Positions 1 to 9,065 of a stretch of DNA of 64,000 nucleotides are shown piece after piece. The DNA is from JAIVGV01 sp036389335. GTDB taxonomy: Bacteria; Acidobacteriota; Blastocatellia; Pyrinomonadales; Pyrinomonadaceae. Location: NCBI GenBank assembly GCA_036389335.1, contig DASVQC010000064.1, positions 1 through 64,000 on the forward strand. Direction: 5' to 3'. Position 1 is the stretch's first letter. Each line of letters opens with the position of its first letter. A program made the translations under genes and the position numbers. A model generated the notes under the pieces. That model ran no database searches, was not told the origin of the DNA, and saw only the letters and a list, made by a program, of their open reading frames with translations.

Positions 1-1300
1 GTGGCAGGGCGGCTTCTCCTCGCCCGTCATCGACGGCGACAGGATGTACCAGATCGACAACGGCGCGAACATCGCCGCCTTCGATCTCAAGAACAACGGC
101 AAGCAGCTCTGGCTGCAAAACCTCGGCACGATCCAGAAGGCCTCGCCGGTGCTGGCCGACGGCAAGCTCTACGTCGGGACGGAGAACGGCAAGTTCTTCA
201 TCCTCAAGCCGACCGCCACGGGCTGCGAGATTCTCGACGAGGACGAGCTGACCAACACCGTCCCCGTCGAGGATCAGCCCGGCAAGACGCAGCAGGTGCC
301 CGCGCCCGTCATCGGCTCGGCGGCGGTCTCGAACGGTCGCGTCTACTTCGCCACCGACACGACGCTCTACGCCATCGGGAAGAAACCGAAAGCGACCCCA
401 TACGACTCTTTGATAGCCGGGAGCATACTTTCCAGACCGCCCGACTTGAACCCGCAAACAACTTATGTCCAGGTCGTCCCGACCGAGCTGATCATCAAAC
501 CGGGTGACACGCTCAACTTCCGCGTGCGACTCTTCGACGCGCGCGGCAACTTCATCCGCGAGGAGAAGTCGGCGCAGTGGTCGCTCGACAAGTTGAAGGG
601 CGAGGTCGCCGACGGCAAGTTCGTCTCCGCGGTTGACGGCGGGCGTCAGGCGGGCTCGGTCAAGGCCACCGTCGGCGGCATCACCGGCGCGGCGCGCGTG
701 CGGATCGTCCCGCCGCTGCCGTGGGAGGAGACCTTCGACTCCTACGCCCTGAACGCGGAGCCGACCGCGTGGACTTCGACGACGGCCAAGTACGTGGTGG
801 CCGATCTCGAAGGCAACAAGGTGCTCCAGAAGACGACGCAGGGGTCTTCGCTCGTCACGCGCTCGCGCGCCTACATGGGGCCGTCCGATCTGCACGACTA
901 CACCGTCGAGGCCGACTTGCGCGGCGTCACGCGCCGCCGCCAGCAGGGCGACATGGGCGTCATCGCGCAGCGCTACGCGCTCGTCCTCTACGGCAACGCG
1001 GGCGAGCTGCACCTCGAACCGTGGCAGCCCGAGAAGCAGCGCACCGTCGTCATCCCCTTCCCGTGGAAGCCGGACACGTGGTACCGGCTGAAGCTGTCGG
1101 TCGAGAATCTGCCCGACGGCAAAGTGCGCGCGCGCGGCAAGGTCTGGGCGGTGGCCGATCCCGAGCCCGCGCAGTGGATGATCGAGAAGATCGATCCGAT
1201 CGGGAATCATCAGGGCAGCCCCGGCGTCTTCGGCAGCTCGCTCGCCGAGACCGCCGCCGCCGTCTACTTCGACAACATCAAAGTCTACCCGAACAAATGA
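1..1300 (+). CDS. PQQ-like beta-propeller protein with C-terminal Ig-like and LamG/DUF1080-like domains (5' truncated)
   Basis: The gene enters the window in frame 2 and lacks its start; about 432 residues are visible. The first ~120 visible residues carry blade repeats typical of PQQ-like propellers (WQGGFSSPVIDGDRMYQ, ASPVLADGKLYVGTENG, GRVYFATDTTLYAIG). Next comes an Ig-like stretch (VVPTELIIKPGDTLNFRV) and a beta-sandwich tail (ETFDSYALN through VYFDNIKVYP) resembling LamG or DUF1080 modules, which often bind or cleave glycans. The family is usually exported; the signal peptide would lie outside the window. Its stop overlaps the next gene's start as ATGA, so the two are probably co-translated. 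No catalytic residues can be assigned. Confidence 0.85.
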   Translation, partial: WQGGFSSPVIDGDRMYQIDNGANIAAFDLKNNGKQLWLQNLGTIQKASPVLADGKLYVGTENGKFFILKPTATGCEILDEDELTNTVPVEDQPGKTQQVPAPVIGSAAVSNGRVYFATDTTLYAIGKKPKATPYDSLIAGSILSRPPDLNPQTTYVQVVPTELIIKPGDTLNFRVRLFDARGNFIREEKSAQWSLDKLKGEVADGKFVSAVDGGRQAGSVKATVGGITGAARVRIVPPLPWEETFDSYALNAEPTAWTSTTAKYVVADLEGNKVLQKTTQGSSLVTRSRAYMGPSDLHDYTVEADLRGVTRRRQQGDMGVIAQRYALVLYGNAGELHLEPWQPEKQRTVVIPFPWKPDTWYRLKLSVENLPDGKVRARGKVWAVADPEPAQWMIEKIDPIGNHQGSPGVFGSSLAETAAAVYFDNIKVYPNK

Positions 1301-2337
1301 GCACCAACGCGACGAAGCAGAACGCGGACGCGCCGTCCGCGCCGCAGTTAACGCCGGAGCGCATCTTCATGTCGCTCAGCGGCTACCAGATGACGGCGGC
1401 GATGCGCGCCGCCATCGAGCTCGACGTCTTCACGGCCGTCGCCGAGGGCGACGACGAGCCCGCGTCAATCGCCGCGCGCTGCGGCTGCGCCGAGCGCGGG
1501 GCGCGCATCCTCTGCGACTACCTGACCGTCGCGAACTTCCTCACGAAGCAGGACGGGCGCTACGGGCTCGCGCCCGAGTCGCAGACCTTCCTCGTCCGCA
1601 CCTCGCCCGCCTACGTCGGCGGGGTCGCCGGCTTCCTCGCGCGCGGCTCGCTCATCGACGCCTACCAGACGTTCACCGACAGCGTCCGCAAGGGCGGCAC
1701 GACGCTGCCCGGCGAGGGCTCGACGACGCCCGAGCACCCGATGTGGGAGGAGTTCGCGCGCAGCATGATCGCGATGATGATCCCGCAGGCCGAAAATATC
1801 GCGCGCGTCGTCGACGCCGCCGCGATGCAGTCGTGCAAAGTCCTCGACATCGCCGCGAGCCACGGCGTCTTCGGCCTGACCATCGCCAAGCACAACCCGC
1901 GCGCCCAAGTTTACGCGGTCGATTGGCAGAACGTGCTGCCCTTCGCTGCGGAGAACGCGCGGAAGTTCGGCGTCGCCGAGCGCCACCACCTGATCCCGGG
2001 CAGCGCCTTCGACGTGGACTTCGGCGACGGGTACGATCTCGTCCTCGTCACGAACTTCTTCCACCACTTCGACAAGGCGACCTGCGAGTCGCTGATGCGT
2101 AAAGCCCACGCCGCGCTGAAAGAGGGCGGGCGCGTCGTGACGCTCGAGTTCGTCCCCGACGAGTCGCGCGTCTCGCCGCCCGCGGCGGCGGCCTTCGCGC
2201 TGACGATGCTCGGCTCGACCCCCGCGGGCGACGCCTACACCTTCTCCGAGTACGACGCGATGTTCCGCGCGGCGGGCTTCGCGCGCAGCGAGAGCTTCCC
2301 GTCGCCGCCCGGCACGATCATCGTCTCTTACAAGTGA
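1297..2337 (+). CDS. SAM-dependent O-methyltransferase (acetylserotonin/hydroxyneurosporene MT-like)
   Basis: A 346-residue class I methyltransferase. The N-terminal ~100 residues look like the winged-helix dimerisation domain of plant/bacterial O-methyltransferases (AAIELDVFTAVAEG, ARILCDYL). The SAM-binding motif I is VLDIAASHGVFG at about residues 182-193, followed by an acidic motif near 209 (YAVDW) and YDLVLVTNFFHHFD near 246. The start ATG overlaps the preceding propeller gene's stop by 4 nt. The acceptor substrate is unknown; the family methylates hydroxyls of small molecules. The neighbours are secreted propellers, so co-transcription does not reveal a pathway. Confidence 0.85.
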   Translation: MSTNATKQNADAPSAPQLTPERIFMSLSGYQMTAAMRAAIELDVFTAVAEGDDEPASIAARCGCAERGARILCDYLTVANFLTKQDGRYGLAPESQTFLVRTSPAYVGGVAGFLARGSLIDAYQTFTDSVRKGGTTLPGEGSTTPEHPMWEEFARSMIAMMIPQAENIARVVDAAAMQSCKVLDIAASHGVFGLTIAKHNPRAQVYAVDWQNVLPFAAENARKFGVAERHHLIPGSAFDVDFGDGYDLVLVTNFFHHFDKATCESLMRKAHAALKEGGRVVTLEFVPDESRVSPPAAAAFALTMLGSTPAGDAYTFSEYDAMFRAAGFARSESFPSPPGTIIVSYK

Positions 2338-2387
2338 GGGGCGACCGCTAAGAACCGTCAGGCCAGATGCCGATCAAAGGAACAGCA

Positions 2388-3872
2388 ATGAAGACACGCA
2401 CCATCGCCCGCACGATCCTGCTACTCTCCGCGCTCTCCCTCCTGCCAGCCGCGTACGGCCTGCTGCCCAGTGCCCTCGCCTCCGACCCCGGCGGCGGCGA
2501 CTGGCCGATGTGGGGCGGGACGCCCGACCGCAACATGGTCTCGTCGATGAAGGGCATCCCCACCTCTTGGGACGTGAAGACGAAGAAGAACGTGAAGTGG
2601 GTGCAGGCGCTCGGCTCGCAGGCTTACGGCAACCCGGTCGTGGCGGGCGGGCAGGTCTACGTCGGCACGAACAACGAGGGCCTGCGCGACCCCAGCGTCA
2701 AAGGCGACAAGGGCGTGCTGATGGCGTTCCGCGAGTCCGACGGAGAGTTCCTCTGGCAGGCCGTCTCCGACAAGCTCACGTCGGGCCGCGTCAACGACTG
2801 GCCCTACCAGGGCGTCTGCTCGTCGCCCCTCGTCGAGGGCAACATCCTCTACTACGTGACGAACCGCGCCGAGCTGGTCGCGCTCGACACCAAGGGCTTC
2901 GCCGACGGCAAGAACGACGGGCCGTTCACGGACGAGAAGCTGAAGGGGCCGAAGGACGCCGACGTGCTCTGGAAGTTCGACATGATGGAGGAGGTCGGCT
3001 CGCAGCCGCACAACATGGCGAACTCCTCGCCCGTCGTCTACGGCGATCTGATCTACGTCTCCACCTCGAACGGGCAGGACGAGTCGCACGTCAACATCCC
3101 GTCGCCGAAAGCGCCCGCCATCATCGCCGTCAACAAGAAGACCGGCAAGCTCGCGTGGGAGGACAACTCCGTCTTCGACAAGATCCTCCACGGCCAGTGG
3201 GCCTCGCCCACGGTCGCCAAGATCGGCGACACCGTGCAGGTCATCCACGGTCAGGGCGACGGCTGGATTCGCGGCTACGACGCGCTCTCCGGCAAGAAGC
3301 TCTGGGAGTTCGACTGCAACCCGAAGGACTCGGTCTGGCCCAAGACGAGGAACGAACTGATCTCGACGGCGGTCGTCTACGACGGCAAGGTCTACATCTC
3401 GAACGGCCAAGACCCGGAGCACGGCGAGGGCGTCGGCCACATGTACTGCATCGACCCCACCAAGCGCGGCGACATCACGAAGGACGGCCTGGTCTGGCAC
3501 TACGACAAGATACGCCGCTCCATCTCGACGCCCGCCATCAAGGACGGCATCGTCTATCAGGCGGACTTCAGCGGCTTCCTCCACGCCCTCGACGCCAAGA
3601 CGGGCCAAGTCTACTGGACGCACGACGTCTTCGCCGCCGTCTGGGGCTCGCCCATGCTGATCGACGGCAAGATTTATCTGGGCGACGAGGACGGCGACGT
3701 CGCCATCATGCAAGAGGGCAAGGTCAAGAAGGTGATCGCCGAGATCAACATGGGCAGCTCGGTCTACTCGACGCCCGTGCCCGCCAACGGCGCGCTCTAC
3801 ATCGTCAACCGCAACCAGCTCTACGCCCTCAAGGAGGGCGCGGGCGCGCCCGCGACGCCCGCCGCGAAGTAG
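2388..3872 (+). CDS. Secreted PQQ-like beta-propeller protein
   Basis: A 494-residue protein. I chose ATG 2388 because AAAGGA lies about 7 nt upstream and a signal peptide follows directly (MKTRTIARTILLLSALSLLP). Repeated blades such as YGNPVVAGGQVYVGTNNEG, SSPVVYGDLIYVSTSNG, STPAIKDGIVYQADFSG and GSPMLIDGKIYLGDEDGD support a single eight-bladed PQQ-like propeller. No haem-binding CxxCH and no clear vicinal-Cys pair of true quinoprotein dehydrogenases is visible, so cofactor binding is uncertain. It is followed after 12 nt by a paralogue, which suggests one transcript. Confidence 0.85.
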   Translation: MKTRTIARTILLLSALSLLPAAYGLLPSALASDPGGGDWPMWGGTPDRNMVSSMKGIPTSWDVKTKKNVKWVQALGSQAYGNPVVAGGQVYVGTNNEGLRDPSVKGDKGVLMAFRESDGEFLWQAVSDKLTSGRVNDWPYQGVCSSPLVEGNILYYVTNRAELVALDTKGFADGKNDGPFTDEKLKGPKDADVLWKFDMMEEVGSQPHNMANSSPVVYGDLIYVSTSNGQDESHVNIPSPKAPAIIAVNKKTGKLAWEDNSVFDKILHGQWASPTVAKIGDTVQVIHGQGDGWIRGYDALSGKKLWEFDCNPKDSVWPKTRNELISTAVVYDGKVYISNGQDPEHGEGVGHMYCIDPTKRGDITKDGLVWHYDKIRRSISTPAIKDGIVYQADFSGFLHALDAKTGQVYWTHDVFAAVWGSPMLIDGKIYLGDEDGDVAIMQEGKVKKVIAEINMGSSVYSTPVPANGALYIVNRNQLYALKEGAGAPATPAAK

Positions 3873-3884
3873 AAAGTTCTTGCC

Positions 3885-5258
3885 GTGACGACGAAAACGA
3901 TGCTCACCCGTGGCCTCCTGCTCGCGGCGTCGCTGTGCTGCGCGGCGGTCGCGGCGCGCGCGCAGAACTGGCCGCAGTTCCGCGGGGCGAACGCCGCGGG
4001 CACGGCGGACGGCAGCGCCGCGCCGCTCGCGTGGGACGTGCCCGGGGGCGTCCACGTCAAGTGGAAGACCACGATCCCCGGCCTCTCGCACGCGAGCCCG
4101 GTCGTGTGGGGCGGTCGCGTCTTCGTCGTCAGCGCGATCAGCAGCGCGCGCACGGACGTGAGCATCAAGGATCGCGGGATCGACTCGGCGCGCGACGACG
4201 TGAAGTTCGCGTGGAAGATGTACGCGCTCGACAAGCGTTCGGGGAAAATCCTCTGGGAGCAGACCGCCTACGAGGGCGTGCCGCGCGCGCGCCGCCACGT
4301 CAAGGCGACGCAGGCCAACGCGACGCCCGCCACGGACGGTCGCGTCGTCGTCGCGCTGATGGGCTCGGAAGGGCTCTACGCGTGGGACGTGACGGGCAGG
4401 CCCTTGTGGAAGCGCGACCTCGGCGTGCTCGATCCCGGCTACGCCGGGATGCCCGACTCCGAGTGGGGCCATTCCAGCTCGCCCGTCATCTACCGCGACC
4501 TCGTCATCGTGCAGGCCGACGGGCAGCGGCAGTCGTTCATCGCGGGTTACGACCTGCTGACCGGCAAGGAGCGCTGGAGGGCCGAGCGCGGCGAGCTGCC
4601 GACGTGGACGACGCCGACGATCTACGAGGGCGCGGGGCGCGCCGAACTCGTCAGCAACGCGGGCCGCTTCATCCGCGGCTACGATCCGCTGACCGGCAAG
4701 GAGCTGTGGCGCTTCAACGATCACGACCGCCAGGTGAAGATGCCGACGCCCGTCGTCCTCGGCGACCAAATCTTCGTCACGGGCGGCAACCCGGCGGGCA
4801 GCCCCGTCTACAGCTTCCGCACCGGCGCGGTCGGCGACATCTCGCTCAAGGCGGGCGAGGAGTCGAACAAGTTCCTCGCCTACGCGCTCCCGCGCGGGAG
4901 CAGCTACACCACGACGCCGCTCGCCTACGGCGACCAGCTCTACATCCTGCGCGACGGCGGCGTGCTCGCCGCCTACGTCGCGGCGACGGGCGAGCTGCTC
5001 TATCAGGAGCGCCTGCCCTCGACCTTCAGCGCCTCGCCCGTCGCGGCGGACGGGAAGATTTATCTGTCGAGCGAGGACGGCGACGTGTACGTCGTGCGCG
5101 CCGGGCGGAAGTTCGAGCGGCTGGCGACGAACCCCGTCGGCGAGCCGCTGATGGCGACGCCCGCCATCTCCGACGGCATGATGTACCTGCGCACGACCGG
5201 CGCGCTCTACGCCATCTGCGAGTGCTCGCCCGACCCTTCGCCGAAGGGCGGCAACTGA
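3885..5258 (+). CDS. Secreted PQQ-like beta-propeller protein
   Basis: A 457-residue paralogue of the upstream gene, starting with GTG 3885; ATG 3900 (MLTRGLLLAASLCC) is an alternative that leaves a tidier signal peptide. After cleavage around ARAQ the mature protein opens with NWPQFRGANAAG, a standard N-terminus of this family. Blades such as HASPVVWGGRVFVVSAI, SSPVIYRDLVIVQADG and SASPVAADGKIYLSSEDGD are clear. The C-terminus ends on the last blade (LYAICECSPDPSPKGGN). It is probably periplasmic. The substrate is unknown. Confidence 0.85.
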   Translation: MTTKTMLTRGLLLAASLCCAAVAARAQNWPQFRGANAAGTADGSAAPLAWDVPGGVHVKWKTTIPGLSHASPVVWGGRVFVVSAISSARTDVSIKDRGIDSARDDVKFAWKMYALDKRSGKILWEQTAYEGVPRARRHVKATQANATPATDGRVVVALMGSEGLYAWDVTGRPLWKRDLGVLDPGYAGMPDSEWGHSSSPVIYRDLVIVQADGQRQSFIAGYDLLTGKERWRAERGELPTWTTPTIYEGAGRAELVSNAGRFIRGYDPLTGKELWRFNDHDRQVKMPTPVVLGDQIFVTGGNPAGSPVYSFRTGAVGDISLKAGEESNKFLAYALPRGSSYTTTPLAYGDQLYILRDGGVLAAYVAATGELLYQERLPSTFSASPVAADGKIYLSSEDGDVYVVRAGRKFERLATNPVGEPLMATPAISDGMMYLRTTGALYAICECSPDPSPKGGN

Positions 5259-5260
5259 GA

Positions 5261-5356
5261 GGTTGTCCGTGGTCAGTCGTCCGTTGTTCACGGTTGTCGC
5301 AGCGGGCGGCTGAGGAAACAATTAACAACCGGCAACGGACGACGGACGACGGACAG
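5261..5356. repeat. Palindromic intergenic repeat with short GTCCGT-type units
   Basis: The spacer between the propeller gene and the alcohol dehydrogenase carries two complementary arms. The left arm (5261-5300) has GTCCGTGGTCAGTCGTCCGTTG; the right arm (5325-5356) has CAACGGACGACGGACGACGGAC. The units recur about every 7 nt, like the other repeats in this window. It could fold into a long hairpin in the transcript. Confidence 0.7.
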
Positions 5357-5367
5357 TTCTTCCCGCC

Positions 5368-6510
5368 ATGACTCCCTTCGACTTCCACCCGCGCACGCGC
5401 GTCGTCTTCGGCGAGGGGGCGATCACGCGCCTCGGCGAGCTGGCCCGCGAGATGGGCTTCCGGCGCACGCTGCTCGTCGCGGATCGGGGCCTCGTCGCCT
5501 CGGGCCACGTCGAAGAGGCGACTAAGATTTTGACGCGCGCGGGCGTCGCCGCCGTCCCCTTCCACGACTTCGACTCGAACCCCGACACGCGGATGTGCGA
5601 GGCGGGCCGCGCCTTCGCCGCGTCGCACGACGTCGACTCGCTCGTCGGGCTCGGCGGCGGATCGTCGATGGACTGCGCCAAGGGCGTCGGCTTCCTCGTC
5701 GCCAACGGCGGCTCGATGCGCGACTACCGCGGCTACGGCAAGGCGGCGCGCCCGCTCCCGCCGATGATCGGCGTGCCGACGACGGCGGGCACGGGCAGCG
5801 AGGCGCAGTCCTACGCGCTCATCTCCGACGCCGAGACGCACGCCAAGATGGCCTGCGGCGACCCCTCTGCCGCGTTCCGCGTCGCGCTGCTCGACCCGCT
5901 GCTCACCGTCTCGCAGCCCCGCGAGGTGACGGCGACCGCGGGCTTCGACGCCGTCTCGCACGCCGTCGAGAGCTACGTCACCACGCGGCGCAACGCGCTC
6001 TCCGACGCCTTCGCGCGCGAGGCGTGGCGGCTGCTCGAATCTTCTTACGAGCGCGTGCTCCGCGAGCCCGCCGACGTCGCGGCGCGCGCCGCGATGCAGC
6101 TCGGCGCGTATTTCGCGGGCGCGGCGATTGAGAACTCGATGCTCGGCGCGACGCACGCCTGCGCGAACCCGCTCACGCAACGCTACGGCACGACGCACGG
6201 CGCGGCGATCACGTCGCTGCTGCCGCACGTCGTCCGCTGGAACGCCGCCGCCGTCGGCGCGCGCTACGACGAGCTGCTGCGGGTGTCGGGGCGCGACGGC
6301 GGCGGCGGCGACGCGGGCGAGCGTTTGGCGTCGCGCCTCGAAGAGATGGCGGGGGCGGGCGGGCTCGCGCGGAGTCTGCGCGAGGCGGGCGTGCCCGACG
6401 CCGATCTTGAGGGGCTCGCCGCCGAAGCCTCCGGGCAGTGGACGGGCACGTTCAACCCGCGCCCGTTCGACGCGGCGGCGGCGCTCGCCATATACCGCGC
6501 GGCGTATTGA
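5368..6510 (+). CDS. Iron-containing alcohol dehydrogenase
   Basis: A 380-residue group III (Fe-dependent) alcohol dehydrogenase, catalysing NAD(P)-linked interconversion of an alcohol and an aldehyde or ketone in the cytoplasm. The nucleotide-binding GGGSSMD motif lies at residues 97-102 and GVPTTAGTGSE at 135-145. All four expected metal ligands are visible: D194 and H198 (GFDAVSHAVE), H263 (GATHACANPL) and H277 (TTHGAAI). The length matches the family. The substrate cannot be deduced. It stands alone between repeat-bearing spacers. Confidence 0.9.
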   Translation: MTPFDFHPRTRVVFGEGAITRLGELAREMGFRRTLLVADRGLVASGHVEEATKILTRAGVAAVPFHDFDSNPDTRMCEAGRAFAASHDVDSLVGLGGGSSMDCAKGVGFLVANGGSMRDYRGYGKAARPLPPMIGVPTTAGTGSEAQSYALISDAETHAKMACGDPSAAFRVALLDPLLTVSQPREVTATAGFDAVSHAVESYVTTRRNALSDAFAREAWRLLESSYERVLREPADVAARAAMQLGAYFAGAAIENSMLGATHACANPLTQRYGTTHGAAITSLLPHVVRWNAAAVGARYDELLRVSGRDGGGGDAGERLASRLEEMAGAGGLARSLREAGVPDADLEGLAAEASGQWTGTFNPRPFDAAAALAIYRAAY

Positions 6511-6697
6511 CGCGCGAGCAATTTTTCGCCACAGGGGATGCGGAGGGACGCCGGAGGCGGGCGGAGAAACAGACCGGATGAACTTCGATCTGAGAATTTA
6601 AACCCGACGTTTAAGGTTTTAGCCTTGCCGTTCTCCCGCCGTGCCCTCTGTGGTAAATTCTCACCTGCCGTTAATTCACCCCAATCGAAAGATCATG

Positions 6698-7831
6698 ATG
6701 CGTCGTCCAACGGTCAAACTCACTTCCCTCCTCCTGCCCTTTATTTTTCTGCTCCCGCCCGCAGCCGCCCGCGCGCAGTGGGCCGACCCGGACAGTTGGG
6801 CGCAGTTCCGCGGCAGCAGTCTGCTGACGGGCGTGTCGAAGGCCGACGTGCCGAAGAACTTGCGCGTGCTGTGGACGTTCGAGGCGGGCGGCGCGATAGA
6901 GTCGTCAGCCGCGATCAAGGACGGGGTCGTGTACGTCGGCTCGCAGTCGGGCGAGCTGGTCGCGCTCGATCTCGCCGACGGGAGGGTGCGGTGGCGCTAC
7001 GCGACGGGCGCGCGCGAGGGGATCGGAGAGTCTTCGCCGGCGGTCGCCAACGGCGCGGTCTACGTCGGCGACCTCGACGGCACGGTGCACGCCGTCAACG
7101 CGCGCGACGGTCGGCGGATGTGGACTTACAAGACGGGCGCGGAGGTGAAGTCGTCGCCCGTCGTCGTCGAGGACAAACTCCTCGTCGGCTCTTACGACTC
7201 GCACCTCTACTGCCTGAGCGCGCGCAACGGGTCGCTCCTGTGGAAGTACAAGACGAATGGTCCCGTCCACACGACCGCCGCCGTCTCGAACGGGCTCGCC
7301 TTCATCGCGGGCTGCGACGAGAACTTCCGCGCCATCCGCATCGGCGACGGCCAGCAGGTCTTCCAGTTCGCGTCGGGCGCGTACACGGGCGCGTCGCCCG
7401 CCCTGATGGAGGGCTCCGCCTTCTACGGCACGTTCGACAACGAGGTCTTGAGCGTGAGCCTGCAGACGAAACGGCTGCGCTGGCGCTACCGCAACGCGCA
7501 ACGGCAGTTCCCGTTCTACTCGTCGGCGGGCGTGGTCGAGGGGCGCGTCGTTCTGGGCGGGCGCGACAAGTACGTGCACTGCATCAACGCGAGGACGGGG
7601 CGCGCGCTCTGGACGTTCCAGACGAAGGCGAGGGTCGAGTCGTCGCCCGCGCTCGCCTCGGGGCGTGTCTTCATCGGCTCGAACGACGGCAGGTTCTACG
7701 TGCTCGACTTCTACACGGGCGCGAAGGTGTGGGAGTTCGAGGCGGGGTCGGGCCTCTCCGCGTCGCCCGCCGTCGCATCGGGTCGCATCGTCATCGGCTC
7801 GCAGGACGGGCGGCTCTACTGCTTCGGGTGA
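6698..7831 (+). CDS. Secreted PQQ-like beta-propeller protein
   Basis: About 377 residues. Two adjacent ATGs (6695, 6698) precede a typical signal peptide (MRRPTVKLTSLLLPFIFLL, then AAARAQ). The mature protein begins WADPDSWAQFRGSSLLTG. At least six blades follow the pattern SSPAVANGAVYVGDLDGTVHAVNARDGR and KSSPVVVEDKLLVGSYDSHLYC. This is the most regular of the propellers here and resembles BamB-type scaffolds more than quinoprotein dehydrogenases. No catalytic motif is visible. It is converged on by the alpha/beta hydrolase gene 10 nt downstream. Confidence 0.85.
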   Translation: MRRPTVKLTSLLLPFIFLLPPAAARAQWADPDSWAQFRGSSLLTGVSKADVPKNLRVLWTFEAGGAIESSAAIKDGVVYVGSQSGELVALDLADGRVRWRYATGAREGIGESSPAVANGAVYVGDLDGTVHAVNARDGRRMWTYKTGAEVKSSPVVVEDKLLVGSYDSHLYCLSARNGSLLWKYKTNGPVHTTAAVSNGLAFIAGCDENFRAIRIGDGQQVFQFASGAYTGASPALMEGSAFYGTFDNEVLSVSLQTKRLRWRYRNAQRQFPFYSSAGVVEGRVVLGGRDKYVHCINARTGRALWTFQTKARVESSPALASGRVFIGSNDGRFYVLDFYTGAKVWEFEAGSGLSASPAVASGRIVIGSQDGRLYCFG

Positions 7832-7841
7832 TCCACGGACG

Positions 7842-8882
7842 CTACTTCCCCGCGCGGAGGCGCGCCGCGAGCCAGCCGCCGACGGCGTCGAGCACGTCCG
7901 CGCCGAGCGAGGTCGTCTGAAGCGTCGAGTATTCGCTCCACGCGCCGGTCTTGGCGGGGAGGAAGAGGTGGTTGAGGCCGGGCAGGACGCGCGCCGTCAC
8001 GTCGCGGTTGCCGCCGCCGCGCGCCGCGCCTTCTAAGAGCGCGGCCTGATCCGCCGTCACCTGCCGATCCAGCGCGCCTTGCAGTATCAGTAGCGGCTGG
8101 CGGACGCGGCGCGCGAACGAGAGCGGGTCGTAGGTCAGGAACTCCTTGAACCACGGCAGGCTCGCCTCGGGCGGGAGCTTCGAGAGATCGCCGCCCTCGA
8201 CAATCGTCCGTATGATCTCGCGCTGCTGCGCGCGCGCCGCGGCCTTCTGCTCCTCCGAGAGCCCGGTCGCGGCGGCGAGCGCCTCCTCCTGCTGCGCGAG
8301 GTTCACCTCCCTGCCCGTCTTGCCCATCGCCGCCATCAGCACGACGGCGCGCAGGCGCGCGTCAGTCGTCGCCAACATCAACGCAATCGCGCCGCCTTCG
8401 CTGTGGCCGACGAGGCCGACGCGCTCGGGATCGATCTCGCGCCGCGAGCGCAGGTAGGCGACTTCGGCGCGCGTGTCGTCGGCGAGGCCCGAAGTCGTCG
8501 CGGCGGCGAGCGTCTCCCTGCCGGTCGAGGCGGCGTAGCCGCGGTCGTCAACCCTGAGCGAGGCGATGCCGCGCGCGGCCAAGTCTTCGGCGATCTGCTT
8601 GAACGGTCGGTAGCCTTCGAGCCCCGGCAAGGGGATCGCGCCGTCGCGCGTCTGCGGCCCCGACCCCGTGATCATGACCACCGCAGGGAGCTTGCGCCGC
8701 GCGCCGCGCGGCAAGAGCAGCGTGCCCGCGAGCGCGTAACCGTCCTTTTTGATCGAGACCTCTTCGGCGTCGAAGGCGGCGCGGGCGGGCGCGCCCGGCG
8801 TTTGCGCGCGCGCGGCGTGCGCGAGCGCGAGCGACAACAGGAGTAGCGGCAGCGTGGTTTTGATCTTCATCTTTATTTTCAC
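7842..8882 (-). CDS. Secreted alpha/beta hydrolase (dienelactone hydrolase/esterase-like)
   Basis: A 346-residue protein with an N-terminal signal peptide (KTTLPLLLLSLALAHAARAQ). The alpha/beta-hydrolase fold is shown by ITGSGPQTRDG (oxyanion region, about 71-81), the nucleophile elbow GHSEGG with S161, an acid residue D272 in LQGALDRQV, and H305 in PGLNHLFLP. It is therefore a probable periplasmic esterase or peptidase of unknown substrate. Related proteins are annotated as the alpha/beta-hydrolase domain behind S9-type families. It stands alone. Confidence 0.85.
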   Translation of the reverse strand: MKIKMKIKTTLPLLLLSLALAHAARAQTPGAPARAAFDAEEVSIKKDGYALAGTLLLPRGARRKLPAVVMITGSGPQTRDGAIPLPGLEGYRPFKQIAEDLAARGIASLRVDDRGYAASTGRETLAAATTSGLADDTRAEVAYLRSRREIDPERVGLVGHSEGGAIALMLATTDARLRAVVLMAAMGKTGREVNLAQQEEALAAATGLSEEQKAAARAQQREIIRTIVEGGDLSKLPPEASLPWFKEFLTYDPLSFARRVRQPLLILQGALDRQVTADQAALLEGAARGGGNRDVTARVLPGLNHLFLPAKTGAWSEYSTLQTTSLGADVLDAVGGWLAARLRAGK

Positions 8883-8929
8883 ATTCTCCGGCGGGCGTCT
8901 CTCGCGAGTAGTGTCACGGTCTCAGCATT

Positions 8930-9027
8930 CCTCTGTGCGTCCTCCGTGCCCTCTGTGTCTCTGTGGTGAATCATGATCGGAAGCATTCACCACAGAGTCA
9001 CAGAGGGCACAGAGGGGGCACAGAGGA
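8930..9027. repeat. CACAGAG-type palindromic repeat
   Basis: The left arm reads CTCTGTG, CCTCCGTG, CCTCTGTG, TCTCTGTGG. The right arm is its complement with four CACAGAG units (CACAGAG T CACAGAG GG CACAGAG). The loop is about 25 nt. It lies between the divergent hydrolase start and the DUF1648 gene end and could form a long hairpin. Further copies are at 10651, 38341, 50961 and 55591. Confidence 0.8.
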
Positions 9028-9065
9028 AAGTCGCAATCAGGACGCCGCCCTCTCGCGCCGAAGGC

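Noticed and set aside
2421..5321. Long open frame on the minus strand (about 966 codons) opposite two beta-propeller genes
   Set aside because: It is the high-GC shadow of the sense genes, rich in Arg/Ala/Asp/Val with no domain, ribosome-binding site or signal peptide.
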